A stretch of 64,000 bases of DNA from Polydactylus sextarius. Taxonomy: Eukaryota > Chordata > Actinopteri > Polynemidae. A program made the position numbers and the translations under genes. Position 1 is the first letter of the stretch, and every line of letters starts with the position of its first letter. The notes below the pieces were generated by a model. It ran no database searches. It was not told where the DNA came from and was given only the letters and a program-made list of their open reading frames with translations. The stretch is from NCBI GenBank assembly GCA_016801845.1, contig CM028910.1:17762629-17826628 (forward strand), in the 5' to 3' direction. This document shows, one piece after another, positions 50,600 to 63,330 of the stretch.

Positions 50600-50847
50600 A
50601 TGTGAAGAACCTGGAGAACTTCCACCTTGTAGAAAGCGTCCAGGAGCAGGTCAACGCAGCACTGCTGGACTACGTCATGTGTAACTACCCGCAGCAAACA
50701 GACAAGTTTGGTCAGCTACTCCTCCGGCTGCCTGAGATCCGAGCCATCAGTCTGCAGGCCGAAGAATACCTTTACTACAAACACCTGAACGGTGATGTGC
50801 CCTGCAACAACCTGCTCATTGAGATGCTACACGCCAAGAGAGCTTAA
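50600..50847 (+). CDS. nr5a2: nr5a2 last coding exon: ligand-binding-domain helices 9-12 and AF-2
   Basis: The exon starts with the last two bases of an aspartate codon and ends at TAA (50845-50847), giving 81 further residues. The sequence DVKNLENFHLVESVQEQVNA leads into the LLDYVMCNYPQQ and FGQLLLRLPEIRAIS helices. EEYLYYKHL contains the Tyr (50767-50769) and Lys (50779-50781) that correspond to human Tyr516 and Lys520, which hold the phospholipid head group in LRH-1 structures. The C-terminal AF-2 helix is LLIEMLHAKRA, with the charge-clamp Glu at 50821-50823 (human Glu534). The C-terminus is identical to human NR5A2 as I recall it and unlike NR5A1 (LLIEMLQAKQT). The acceptor CTGCAG follows a strong pyrimidine tract. 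All ligand and co-activator residues I can check are present. Confidence 0.98.
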
Positions 50848-51837
50848 GAGAGAACTGTGCCACCCAAAATACAGCTGTGCAGACATCCGGATAGTTTTGC
50901 TGCAGCAGGCCAAAAAAAGAAAGAAAGAAAGAAAAAAAAAACTCCAAATAATGCTTTCACCAAACTGAACCTCCTGAGGACCTGGAGCATGGAGATCAGA
51001 GTGCGTTAAAGACTTGTTTTATTGAACCCACACTGATGTTCCAACACGTTGCAACATGAAGTACAGATCTGGACAAAAACACACACATATGCACAAAGAC
51101 TGATAATGTGCAGAAAAAAAACAGCATATGGATCCCTTTATTCTACAGAAAAAATAAAAATAAAAGAGTCCAAGAGGAGCCACTTCTTCTCAAACACAGA
51201 AAAAGACAATATTGTGAGGACAAAAGAAGAACACTTGAAACAAACACTGCATTTGACACTACAAGATGGTATCTAATCGTCTGCACGAGCACAGACTATC
51301 AAGACTGGCAGGCTGCAACTTAAAGAATTAACAACCCTTGAGTGTTTTAGCACTGGTGACACTGTGAGAGGCTTTTTGTGCTGAGAAAGGAAGCTGAGTA
51401 ACACCGCCCATTTTTCAGACAGTTTTGTGACTGTGGAGCGAGTGGCTGATTTTGGTCACTAATCCTCCGGTGTGTGCTCTCTCTCTCTCTCTCCCTGAAA
51501 CCGGCTTTTAGCTGTCGTTGGTACTGTAAAGACAAACTGGGCCAGAGACTCTCACCACGTGACTCTTATCACGTTTGTTTTTTTTTTGCCACGGCAGCTC
51601 AACTTGACTGAAAAAAAGGATGGAGAACTGACGGTTTAACAAAAAAAAAAAGGTCGAAAAACGTGACATTCTTTAATGAACAAAATGATAAAGAGGCCAA
51701 TAAGAAGAAAAAAAAACATTTTTTTTCCCCTCTTGTAATGGAAGTCATTTGCTAGTCATGGTCACCTTGTGGTTACCCTTTCTTATTCCACTTCCCCAAA
51801 TCATCATAAATTATGTACCTCAGAAAGACCAGTGTTA

Positions 51838-51843
51838 AATAAA
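51838..51843 (+). terminator. nr5a2: possible proximal poly(A) signal AATAAA
   Basis: A canonical hexamer about 990 bases after the stop codon. The following 30 bases are not clearly GT-rich, so it is weaker than the signal at 52688. Confidence 0.35.
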
Positions 51844-52687
51844 TTCAGTTAATGTCAGCTGAAACAATTGTATTTATAGTCCCCCTTTTTCCTGCAAAAA
51901 AACACCCTCCCTTTTCATTATTTCATCAAAACTGGAACAAAACAAAGTGTAATTCTGGAGATGGAGAAGGATCGACCCTGCCTTTGTCCGGAAAGACCAA
52001 AGCCTGCTGCAGAACAGAAGAAGGAAATTACAAATACCTTAATAATCAGTATTATAAAAGAAAAAAAAAAGATTTGTGATGTCACAGTTATGTGAGTCTT
52101 GCCTTATTTCATTACCATGCTAGCTAACCGTGCAGATGTGAATGAAAGTATGTACAAATATATATATAAAGTATTAATGTTGTAAAAAATTTAAAAAAGA
52201 ATAATTCAACAGGTGTTTACATTTCATGTGGTCATATGGGAGAGAACTGTGATGAAGCATAAATTGCAAAGCAATGATTTCCTAAAAAAATGAAATCGAC
52301 TAAATGGGAAAAAAAAAAAAAAAAGAAAAAAGAAAAAAAAGATCTGGTTTGCTTTCTTTGATGTGTGTACAGTGTTTTATTTTTTATTTGTTTTGAGCAG
52401 TACTTAAATTATGTCGTGAGACACTAAAATCAAAAAGGAATCACACATAAAATATTAATTTCTATCTGTGTCTGCTGGCATTCAAATTTGTTTCTTAAAC
52501 GTTGCTGTGTAAGGGTTCCATTTCACCTTCAACCATTTTGTAGAGTTTTTTTTTTTTTTTTTTTTTTTACAGTGCTTTTACCTTTTTGATGTACAGTATG
52601 TCACTGGTTACGCTTAATAATGAAGATAATTTATTGCGTCTCTTGGTTTCCATCTTCGTGTTACATGACGTGAGGTGTCCGACCCAG

Positions 52688-52693
52688 AATAAA
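52688..52693 (+). terminator. nr5a2: probable main poly(A) signal AATAAA
   Basis: A canonical hexamer followed within 15-40 bases by a strongly G/T-rich stretch (GTAGTATGTTCTTGTTTTG), the arrangement of a functional cleavage site. A further AATAAA at 54397 could serve a longer form. Confidence 0.6.
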
Positions 52694-55600
52694 TTTGTTT
52701 ACTGTAGTATGTTCTTGTTTTGTTTCCATAAGTAGTTCTGAGGTGCAGGTCCTGAGCAAAAATAATGAGCTTTCAAAAGAAAAAAAAAAGAAAGAACCAC
52801 TTTTCTTTGTCTTTTAACTGTTTATGCAAGTCTGTACATTGAAAAGATTATTGTATTTAAGAGAGTAGGTGTGAAAGGTGTTTGTGCCACATCCCTTTTT
52901 CTTATTGAATCTCAGCCTGCATCATTGTTCTTTCCAGTTTGCTCTTATACCAAAGACTGCATCTTTCCTCTGTGAGCTGTGACTTCTAGTACTGTGTCCA
53001 AAAAAGAACAAATGAACAATGGGGTGTTTCTCTTTTTTTTCGTTTTCCTAAAATACGGCAGCCTAAATTATCCTAATGTGAAGTTCTTCACATGTACAGT
53101 AGAAGTTACTGTTGTTTCAAAACGTCCCCAACTCTCGACCCCCCATGACAACCTGTGTTGTTTATCCGTTTACCTGTCGATTTACTTGATTACGTCGCAG
53201 AATGATCAGAAGCCGTGTTTCAACGGCATGTTTAATGTACAGAACATTCACTTAAAATTCACGTCCTTCACTATCTGATATCCTCATAAATTGTGTCCAC
53301 TGATCAGACAATCTTTTTATCACCCACTTTCTAAAATTCTGCGTTTCGGCTCTGTAGCTGCCTTGGACTTCCTATAACACACAGGTGAGCACCACATGCA
53401 GGCACTTTTTTTTTTTACTGCATGTTTGTTATGACACAGTTTAAGTGCTGTCTCAACCAACTGCAACCCCCCACCCCGACCCCACAAGAGGAGTTTGTTT
53501 GGAAACAATTTTTCATAAAATACTGGGAGAAAAGAGTTTTCTGTCACTTCAGCAGTCGGAAGTTACAGTGAATGGTCTGAAATCCAGCAGTTTGTTTTAC
53601 AACAGACCAATCGATAGATTAAGAGTAACTGTCAATACAGACTCTTAAGCAGGAAATTGCTTTAACAAGGACTTAAACAATGGCTACATTTGTGCATTCA
53701 CATGCTCATGTACTTTGTCAACATAATGCGTCAATGTGCTATTTTCCTTTCTGCTTGTCTGCTTGTCTTTTGCCCCTCCTGCTGACATTCTGACGGCCGC
53801 CATCACTTGACTACCTGGTCCTGAGAGTGTCTCTCTGAGGCTAATTGAAATTTTCCTCATATTTCAATAAATAATTATTATGCTTATAACATCGGATTCT
53901 CACTTCCTGCGCACACTAAAGCTATCCAGTTCTTTTTTCTCCATTGGTTCAATGAATTACTAATCAAAACATTCCTGGCATAGCAATATGAAAACACACC
54001 CTGTGGGACTGGGAGATTTAAAACTAAGTTGGTATACAGATGTAGAAAATATATCATTTAAGGAATAAAATGTCCAGTTCCTGAACTTTCCTGTATTTGT
54101 TGTGAAAAGAAAATTCAAAGCCAAAGTCCATGGTAAGAATCAAAAACTCTAAAAGATTATAAATTTGCTCTTCTACTTTTTCTTCAGTCTTTTTTTTCAT
54201 ACCAGTTTGATCTTTATTTGATAGTTTGAAAGAAAGGGAGAATAAAAGGGAAAAATGGGAAGGGACAGGGGGCAACATGCAACAAAATTCCCTGCCAAGG
54301 ACATCACAGTTACCTGATATGTATCTTACACTAACAGATTATGACGACACCGCATTACTCAGTGCATGTAACTGATTGCTGTACTCTACACTGGACAATA
54401 AAATGCTTCAACAAGCATATGTACAGCAAAGAAAAAGAACGCAAAAGATAGTACTCCCATGTAAAACATACAAGTTTACCAAATGCAACTAGTCAACTTT
54501 CAAAAAAAAAAAATCTAAGTTTAAATCAAAACTATATTTGTGACATTCATATTATGTTGTTTTGAACATTATAAAATAAAAGATGAAGTCAGAATGAGTC
54601 CTAGATCAGTGAAAATACTTACAATCATTAGTAATAAGGAATGCAATACTCGGACGTACCAAATATTCCTGTTTTTCAATCAGAGGTGAAAAATTTGCTT
54701 ACAATAATGCAAAACATGTCACTAAATCTGATCAGAAAAAATAATCACAATATGAAACTAGTCACCATCACACCAACCAGTTCAGTCGACGCACACAAGG
54801 CCGTAGCTTTTCTGAGGTGGAGGGCTGCGGGGGAAACAGGAAGTTGTAAACTCCAGGTCCATGGGAACGTGAAGACTACAACCAGTCGACAAAGCACCCA
54901 CATCTGAGGAAGGAGGGTCCTGGATGGAAGACAGAGGGACAGGGACAGGTAAGTGGTAAGTGTCCAAACAATATTAATTTACACTGAAATAACACAAGAA
55001 AGACTGAGGTCATAAAATACACTGGTATATCAGGGACAGAACAGGGGGACATTTCCTACTTTATATGAGCAGGAAGTTGAATTACAGGAAACAGTAGTGG
55101 AAATGATTGTCTTTATAGGTTTTACTGAAGCACATTATGACTGAACTTCTAACTGAATTTGGTTTACAATTCCAAACATCTAAAAAACACCTCTACTTTT
55201 AAAAAGGTGGTAACTAGATTAAACCCACTGTGACTCAAACAGTGTCTGTTGTGTTGCTTCACATTTCCTTCATGATTCATTGAGGGTTTTCCATGTGATC
55301 AGTGTTTCTGTAAGATACAAACAGTCTTGCTGCCTATATCCTACATGGGCTCCTACAAAGTCTTACTATGTAGTAAAACATATTTCACTGATGCTCACAG
55401 CTGCATATAACTTTCATCTGAATGTTCAGTTCTTTTCAAGTCATTAGTTAATGAAATGGCAAACTATTTCCAACAATCAAATATATATTTTCAAATTAAA
55501 CTCTCAGATATTGTTGATATGTAGGCAAATGACCCTGAATTAAAGTTTCCAAAGAGGTTCTGAAGCCACAAAACTATTTGATGTGGAAGCAGTAAATATA

Positions 55601-57030
55601 GGATCATTTGTATTATTTTCTTGTATCTTTCATCACTCAAGGCACGAAACTAATGGTTTTAAACCATCGCACATCAACATATACTGTACATGCTGGCATA
55701 TACTGTGTAGAGCACTAGACAGTAGCAACTGCTGTCATTGTGTCTGTGTTTGGCTTTACAACATTTTCCCAATTTTCAAAAAAAGAAAGGCCAATAGGTT
55801 AATGAAATGCCTCTTGTAAATATGCACCAAACTTTTGGAGATTTACCCTCCATTTTTATCCATGAGAAACATGATATTGGGTATCACTGGGTATCACTAC
55901 GGATGCTGGTCACAGCCGCCCCAACGCACTGCGTTGCAATCCTCACTTGGAGCTTGGCTTGCAGTGCCTGGTCTCCTGTCTGTAAATGTGTTAAACCTGC
56001 TTTCATTCGCCCTGAATTTGTATAAATAATGTATATACATTTATCCACAGACTCTAACAAGTGCAGCCTCAGGTGAAAATACTCAGAAATGCATGCTATG
56101 CGCATCCCTGAAGGTGGACATCAGCTCCAAACCGACCAACTCAAAAGATAACCACACAGAGAGCAAGAAAAAAGAAAGAAAAAAACCCACAAATGAATAA
56201 CTTGCCAAAAGCAACATAAACACACAGTTTTTTTCCACACATACAGAGGTGCTGTCAGTTTCTAAACAAGTTTTCCTTTCCGTCACACAAAAACAGCCCC
56301 AAGTCGTGTCTACCAGTGTTGAAGCTTTTAAACTCTGGAACCACATCACTCGTGTTTACTGAGATGCGTTTGTACATTTCCCTGCATTGTCAAAGCGCAG
56401 TCAAAGAGAAAGAGACTGAGGGCAGAAGAAAAAAAAAACACAAAAGCTTTTGGAAATGTTCCAAGACTGCAAGAAAAGGTGCAACTGAACGCTGGAATAA
56501 GCCAGTTTGGTATTCAGTCCAGTTTCAGGCAAACCTGGAGGCTCAAGAGGCCTGAGAAAAGCAAAGGCTGTCTAAACAAGTATTACCCCCTCACAGTCGT
56601 AAGCCTTCGGCAACCAGTCAACTTGCAGTTTGCATCTATGTTTGTCCAGACTCTTATAATATATGTAGTGAAGAGTTGAAGAGAAATTTAATAAAACGCG
56701 TTAAGTGTATTTTCTTTTGGCAAAATGCAAGAAATCAGTAAGTCACATTCTTTATATGTATTCACATCACATAGCAAATGAAGTTGACTTTGATGGTATA
56801 CAATGTTGTAGCCATGATGGTGGTCACTACTTGATGTGGATGGATGTTGCCACAAACAAATTTTACATTAAACAGTCATTTTAAACAAGGTTCAAATGGG
56901 CCCCTCCAATTATTGTCAACAATAATGTCTGACCACATATGAACTGTTTGAGTTATGTCTTTGAGTGTTTTTTTGCACAACATTTCTGATGTAAATTGTA
57001 TACTGGCTGCATTTATGTGTAGCTTTTCTT

Positions 57031-57223
57031 GTACTATCAACCACTTAGAGCGCTTTACACCACAACCTACATTCATCCATTCAAACAGCCCTTTTCTATA
57101 TCACACACACATATTGAGTATCTTGCCCAAGGACACTTCATCATGTGGACTGAAGGAGGCAGGCTTAAGACCACGACCTTCCGATCATTCAACAACCCGC
57201 TCTAACTCCTAAGCCACAGCCAC
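57031..57223 (-). mobile_element. tRNA-derived SINE, degenerate copy
   Basis: Read on the minus strand it begins with a tRNA-like head: box A TGGCTTAGGAGTTAGAGC (57216-57199), 26 bases, then a degenerate box B GGTCTTAAGCC (57172-57162). The body then carries AGTGTCCTTGGGCAAGATAC and ends with GTAAAGCGCT. This order matches a SINE I know to be widespread in teleosts, where box B is followed by a segment with GTGTCCTTGAGCAAGACACTGAA and a GCGCT tail. It is non-autonomous, mobilised by a LINE, and no longer active given the eroded box B. Confidence 0.7.
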
Positions 57224-57596
57224 TATAGTAAAGCTGACCTTTGAACATTTGTATTTAAAATGCCATCATAACCTCATTTCATCCTTTTAGACACTTGTGC
57301 AGAAATTTGTCATGATTAGCATATTGATTCCAGAGTTAAAGGAAATAACATGTTTTGCTCACAGTAACCTTGGCCTGTGACTTTTGACGACCAAAACCTA
57401 ATCAGCCAGGAATCAAAGTGAACCCAAGTGGATCCAAGTTCGCCAAATGTGAATAGATTACCACAAGGTATTCCTGATACTTCACAAGACGTATACATGA
57501 GCTGGAAACACTGTATATATAAACATATACTTTTATTATATTATTTCTTTGCACTAGTGACCAGAGGCATAATAAAATGACCACATGGTGGAAAAC

Positions 57597-57625
57597 TTTT
57601 GTGGATTTGTGGATTTTGTGGATTA
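57597..57625. repeat. short tandem repeat of TTTGTGGAT
   Basis: Three imperfect copies of TTTGTGGAT. Confidence 0.85.
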
Positions 57626-58084
57626 ATTAGTAAGAATGATCTATCACATCAGTCAGGGGCTTTGTCAGACTATGAAATTTGAAGTCATCATTTACTGTAT
57701 TTATGTTAAGTCTCAATCACTTGATTAAGTCTATAATTAACACATTTTTGCGAATACCAAATGAATGTTCACTGATATTTTACAAATACATTTGGCTCAT
57801 ATAGCAATACATAATGATGGTAATCTACAAATGATTTGGAAATCATCCACAAAATTGAGGAAAAAAGATTTATTTAATTTCTACTGAAGAATAAAATGGT
57901 TTATTCATCTGTTTCTGTGTTATAAGCGGTGGAAGCTCACGGAGGAAGAACAAGGAGTCTAAAAAGAAACAGTAGAACTCTTCAGAGAGGCAATTAGCCA
58001 ACTTTCTAATCACTTACACCAAACAGCGACTGGGGGACCCATTGTTTGGCGGCCTGATGGACAAACTTTAAAAATGTAAAGATC

Positions 58085-58600
58085 AAATTAATAGGCAAGC
58101 ATTGTTAATGGGAACACTCACTATTGTTATGCAAAAGCCTCACTGTGGCATGCAAAACAAATACACTAAGGTTTGGAGATGGAATGGTTTGAAGGCCGCT
58201 GCTGTTTCATTTCAAAGCATGCATTATACATCATTGTGCATAAAGAGGAAGCCTACAGCATTATGATGTTTTTTTCCACGATGATTATCCTTTATTAGTC
58301 ATTAAAAAGAGAACGAGAGAGAGAGAAAAAATACAACTTTTAAGCACCTGAACCTCGCTGCCAGCATTCTATTAATTGCCTGCACAATGGGGAGAGCCTT
58401 CGGAGATTTTTCAATTTCAAAAAATGAGGAGCATGCATTCAGTCGTGCTCATGTTATACCGGCACTTAAATCCTACAGAGCTCACATAAAAAAGGACTCA
58501 AGGTTGCATCCGATTGAAAGCCTCCAACTACAGCCACTTCAGAAATCCATTTAGCGAGCGGGGGGTTAGAACATCTAATTCAAACAGAGTCGCCCTGTTA
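58085..58600. promoter_or_regulatory. candidate enhancer with SOX-POU composite site
   Basis: Unique, repeat-poor block 5.4 kb beyond the poly(A) signal. It contains ATTGTTATGCAAA (58123-58135), a 13-base match to the OCT4-SOX2 composite motif. Nearby are SOX-type CATTGT (58100-58105), a second POU-type ATGCAAA (58150-58156), a TCF/LEF-type TTTCAAAG (58211-58218) and CATTGTGCATAAA (58232-58244), where a SOX core abuts a POU-like core. A second half (58340-58600) remains unique. nr5a2 is a pluripotency and endoderm gene, so a role in early-embryo control is attractive. No alignment or chromatin evidence was available. Confidence 0.35.
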
Positions 58601-58624
58601 AAACGGTTGCACCAATGTCTTTTA

Positions 58625-58680
58625 AAAACACACACAAACATATGCGCACACACACATACACACACACACACACACACACT
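58625..58680. repeat. imperfect (CA)n microsatellite
   Basis: CA units interrupted by AA, TATG and TA, ending in a pure run to about 58678. Confidence 0.93.
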
Positions 58681-59719
58681 TTTCTATCGTGTTTGCTTGG
58701 CTCCATTGTGAGAGAGATGAAACTGGCACATAGCGAGATAGCAAGACACAAAGAATTAATCTTGCCAGGCCTCAGCCAAGTGGCGAAGGTAAATGCTTGA
58801 GTGCACGTGGAATCTTGACCTTTGCTTCGACAGTGTCACAAAGAGTGCTTTATGGGAGCGACAAAGAAAGAGGTCCGCGGCGTCCGTAATAACATGACAA
58901 CCTGAATGTCACGACACTGTTCATCAGCAACAGAATCCTGGACAAAGAGAATGTCTTCATATGAAGAAAAAAAAAAAATAAGGAGAGGACTATTAGGTTT
59001 TTTATTTGACTTGAAAGCAATTTTCAGAAATAGAGACAATAATACAAAAACATTAAAAATTAAAAAATCTAAAATTACTTGATGATACACATAATGAAAT
59101 ATTGTATCAATATGAATGTTTCAGTCACTTTACTTTTTCTGAGTTTTTTTTTTTTCCATTTATCCACTGTAGACAGTTGCTATATAAAAAGTGAACAAGC
59201 AAAACTTCCACCATAGAGCTGTCAGGATAAATGAGTATTTTCAAACTATTGATTGTTTTGAGCTTGTAGTTTCAGCTCATGCAGTTCTGCTTGGGTTTAT
59301 TCCAAAGACACTGGTGTTGTTACTGCAGTAAACATACAATAAATATTTTCATTACCTTTTCCTGGAGAAGACTGCAGACAATTAGACTTTTATCAGACTG
59401 CATTGCTCTGAGAAATTAAGTTGTTTGTGCCATGTTTATCTAGCAAAGAAAAACAAGTTATCAGAATCAGGGTGCACATATCGTCATAACTTGCTCATAC
59501 ATTTATTTCTCAGAAAGTTTTTTCGACCTTATACCAAGTGTTTAGATCAAGTAAAGAGGTTTTCTCCTGAAAAGACTGATGGATCCTCAAAGCCGAAATA
59601 TACAGCAGTGATGTTGTTTCCTTCTCTAAGTTGTTTCTGTTGCCAATAATGCAAATTACACAATGTTTCTCTACGAAAGCTAGCTAAAACTAAACTAAAA
59701 TTAATTAATTGATTACATT

Positions 59720-59860
59720 TACCCTTAAAGCCATATTGTGTAAGATTTACTCCCATCTAGTGGTGAGGTGGTATACCGCAACCAACTGAATAGTATTCTT
59801 TAGCTTGTATGCACATTTCCTTCAATGGTGGCTGAGAAGTATCTACAAGACGTCATCCTT
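59720..59860. mobile_element. fragment of a widespread fish repeat (CATCTAGTGGTGAGGT family)
   Basis: The segment TTAAAGCC...TGTGTAAGATTTA, then CCATCTAGTGGTGAGG, then CCGCAACCAACTGAAT, matches my memory of a non-autonomous repeat common in percomorph genomes, where a TTAAAG start is followed by TGTGTAGGATTT, CATCTAGTGGTGAGGTTGCA and GCAACCAACTGAATA. Beyond about 59800 the resemblance fades. Its class is not certain from the sequence; its right-hand end was not located. Confidence 0.5.
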
Positions 59861-60579
59861 CTATTTGGAAAAAAAACTCTGATATTTACTCAGTGTTTTA
59901 CTACCATGACACCTCTGTCTCTCTCTGTCATCCTCTCACTTATTTTTCAGTAATACAAACATGTTTAACATTTAATGTGGAAAACTAGCGAGTAATCCGC
60001 TAGCTTAATGCTAACACATAATGGAAAACACGATAGACAGGCTAACACAATTAGCAGTCGCGGTAATTTCGACTCAGCTTTACGGAAGCGTATTGCATTC
60101 ACTTGAAAATGTAGTTTTTTGGTTTGTTTTTCGCAATAATTTCTTTTCTTTTTTTTTGTTTTTTTTTTCCAAGAGTAAATTATTCTATGGTTGTTTTTTC
60201 TGAGTATTTTATTTCTTTTTTTCAGACTAATTTTCTTCTGAGTTTAGAGAGCATTTCAAACAACAGACACATTTATACCTTTACTGAGAGCTTGATGAAA
60301 ACAAACATGACCGACTTGTTTAGTTTAATCAAGTTTTACTTTGATCTGGGATTAAGACACTGGGAGATAGTCCTTTCTTTTACTTATATAGATGGTGTTA
60401 TTATTAGTTTATTGACTCTGCGTAGGCACCTGAGGACTTTGCGGTTGTTCACAACTTATTCTTAATTGACTTAGTGCGGTAGAGAGTTGAAGATGGGGCA
60501 TGTATATGTGGGCAGGAGTCACCATAGGACTCACTTGCAGGTTGTAGGTCCTCGTGGGAGTTCAAAGTATCACGATAAT

Positions 60580-60730
60580 TCAGAAAAAAAAAAATACTTG
60601 GAAAAACCCGAAAAAAATGTTAGCACGAAAAACAGAAAAAAATTACTCGGAAAAACAGGAAAAGAATCACTAAGAAAAGTAGGAGAGAAAAATTGTCAGA
60701 AAAACAGAAAAAAATATTTTTTTTAAAAAT
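60580..60730 (+). repeat. A-rich minisatellite, about five units of 21-27 bases
   Basis: Units resembling GGAAAAACAGAAAAAAATNACT repeat imperfectly, separated by short variable linkers. A 79-codon open frame reads through them as repeated KNRKK/EKPEK-type peptides, which is the repeat translated and not a recognised protein. Confidence 0.8.
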
Positions 60731-61201
60731 TATTAAGAAAGGTTTTTTTTCCCCAAATCAATGCAATACACTTCTGTATGACTTTAACTCGGCTTTAACT
60801 CGTTTACCTCAACATGCTTAACATTACCCATGTTATACCATGTTATTTATCTTATTTACACAACATCATTTCTGTCTCTACATGGTCGTGTTTACATTTC
60901 TCCTTCGCTCTCTCTGTCTCTCGTAGCTGAGTTCAGCCCCGAACACAGACACTCACACAGAGAGAGACCTGCACACACGCGAGCACCTTCCCACCAGCGG
61001 TCGGAGAGCTGGAAAATAAGTCGCAAAAATGTATCAGAAGCCCAGAAACGTACACTGCAGTGACAAAAGTTTGTTTTTTTCGTTTATGTGACGTCTGAAG
61101 GTGCAATGCGGGCACCAGCCTGCTGCTGTCTAAGCAGAATGAGCCTCTGGTGGCCCGGTGTGAGATATCTGGCTCTCGGACTTTGGGACTCTCAGGAATG
61201 T

Positions 61202-61204
<3 letters not shown>

Positions 61205-61232
<28 letters not shown>

Positions 61233-61285
61233 ATAATTATATTATAATTATAATTTAACATATGATATATATAGATATATAGCAA
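61205..61285. repeat. (TTTA)n and AT-rich low complexity
   Basis: A TTTA tetranucleotide run (61210-61232) is followed by ATTATAATTATAT-type and GATATATA units. Confidence 0.9.
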
Positions 61286-63330
61286 AAAAAGCAAAAAAGT
61301 GAAAGGGCCATAATACTTTCCGAGGTCTGCGTGTGTTCATTTGTGCTAAAGTTGACAGACATAGTAAAATGTACAGCCAGCAGTGTGAAATAAGGCAGGA
61401 TGGCAGCCTCAGATCCTGTCACATAAAACCAGACCATTTTTAATCTGACAGGACCACAGGCAGCCTTGAGCTGTGACCTGCTGTTGAGAGCTCAAGAACC
61501 AACACAGAATGGAATCATCACCCATCTCACACACGCATATACACACTCCTGTCACACTTTTACATGCACTGTATGCAGACTGAACGGTCTACAACGCCTT
61601 TTGTGCGAACAGTGACATTTACATTACTGAGTCACTGAGTCATGCCCCATGTCAAACTCAGAAGTTGTTACTGACTGGTAAAGTCTAGTTACTTTCCATT
61701 AAAGCTGAGTGCAATTTTAACCAGATGACTAAATTTTAAAAACATAATTTTACAGACTGAAATTGTCCATACTCCTAGGCTGCCTTTAAGACTGGTATTT
61801 GTTTACACTGCTAAGTTTTTCCTGGGAATACTACATTAAATAAAGCTATAACATCTGCATCATAAATCAAAAAAATGTACATCCTTGAGTGTGTTGCATT
61901 CCATCCCTATGATAGAAACAAAATATTCAGATTCAATTTAGTTTGTGTCAGTGTGTGTCTCCGTCTCCTACATGTGTGCCTCCTCAGATGGATGTAAGTG
62001 TTTGTGCACATGCCTCTACACATATGTCCAGGTCTGTTGGTGAGATCAATATCAAACCCCTCAAGAGGACTGAATCAAGCAGAAAGAAACTTTCCTTTCA
62101 TCTTTCCCTCCCTCCATGCCTTCTTTTTTCTTTCCTTCTCTGCTTCAGAGCGCCATGGACAATTGCTGGCAGGCCTTCAGATGCAAACAGCTGCTCTCAC
62201 ATTGTCACTGTGATGGGAAACTTGACTGGATTATTTAGTCTGCAGTCTCTCTCTTGGGACAGCAACAGTTTCTGTAAGCTACTGAGGACTCTTATGAGGC
62301 TGGGTCCTTTGCCAGAGGCTGCAATAACACTGTAACAGAGGCTCCTATAAATGAACATCACAGATTTAAACATAGCTATGAAAAAGGAGAATATGAGCCC
62401 CAGGGAAGATGTTTGGGGAACATCCCCTCAGCATCTGCTTGGGTCTAGCTCTGTTTTAGAGAGGCCGGGATTTGTAAGTGTAACAGAAGAAAGGCTCACT
62501 CTCATCACCTGGAGGTCTGGTGTGGTCACACTGGTCCGGATCAAGCAAGACCTGACAACAACTGGATCCACTTATTGTGAATGACTGTCTTTACCTATCA
62601 CACATTTGATTATTGGGCTTCTTTGTTATCTGACTAAGAGGATAAAATGAAGAAGCTTCTGGTGTACAGGCTTTGTGTGGGCTAGACTTCAGTTGGATAT
62701 CATTACAGTGCCTTGCTCTGGTTGCTGAGGCAGCTGCAACCCACACCACAAGATCATGGTCCAACTCTAAGTGGCAGTGTATGCTCAATGATTACCCCAT
62801 GTATGTGCATGTTCCCCAACCGGGTCATTGGTTTAATCCGACTTCATTCCCCAAATTGTCGATTGGTATTCCTATTTCATTTAAAGCTTCTAGTGTTACA
62901 CTGGTTAAGTGGCAGTCCCCTATTCTGCCATAGTCCTTGAAAATAAAACATGTACAGGCACAAGGACTACTGCACCCTACTCATTTACTGCTCAGCTGAG
63001 GACAGCAGTGCAAGACTAAAACCAACAGTCCATTTGTCTGTAATGCCTAGTCCTACAATACAATAAGTGGGGGAAAACAACGTCGATATAGTGTATGTGT
63101 TAGATGATTCCTGTAGTGGAGTTGTTCATTCTATAATTATCTTCCAAAATCAGAAGTGGTGAAAAGGGAGAGTGAAAAACAAAGTGTGAATTATGTGTAT
63201 CTAATCAAGGTTCTCCTGACAACAGAAACAATTGTGCTTTTCCAAATACAAGTCTTTATGAAATGAAAAAATCATAATAGATGTCACTGCATTGTTGAAT
63301 CGACCTCCAGCAGCCAATTTAAGACCGACA

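Larger units (their letters stand above)
50848..52710 (+). other. nr5a2: nr5a2 3' untranslated region
   Basis: About 1.86 kb from the stop codon to just past the best poly(A) signal. It contains an AAAG/poly(A) stretch (50910-50941), a CT run (51479-51493), a poly(A)-rich stretch (52308-52340) and a 25-base poly(T) run (about 52544-52568). A miR-128-type seed match CACTGTGA lies at 51360-51367 and a miR-27-type ACTGTGA at 52246-52252, both common by chance. The 3' end is inferred; transcripts could stop at 51838 or extend beyond 52710. Frames within it are short and unlike known proteins. Confidence 0.75.

Noticed and set aside
60487..60726. Lysine-rich repeat protein
   Set aside because: The repeats in the peptide come from the A-rich minisatellite; no upstream coding context.
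61943..62335. 130-codon + strand open frame with an acceptor-like site inside (near 62147)
   Set aside because: No family resemblance and no matching donor/exon chain; could at most be part of a non-coding RNA, which the sequence alone cannot show.
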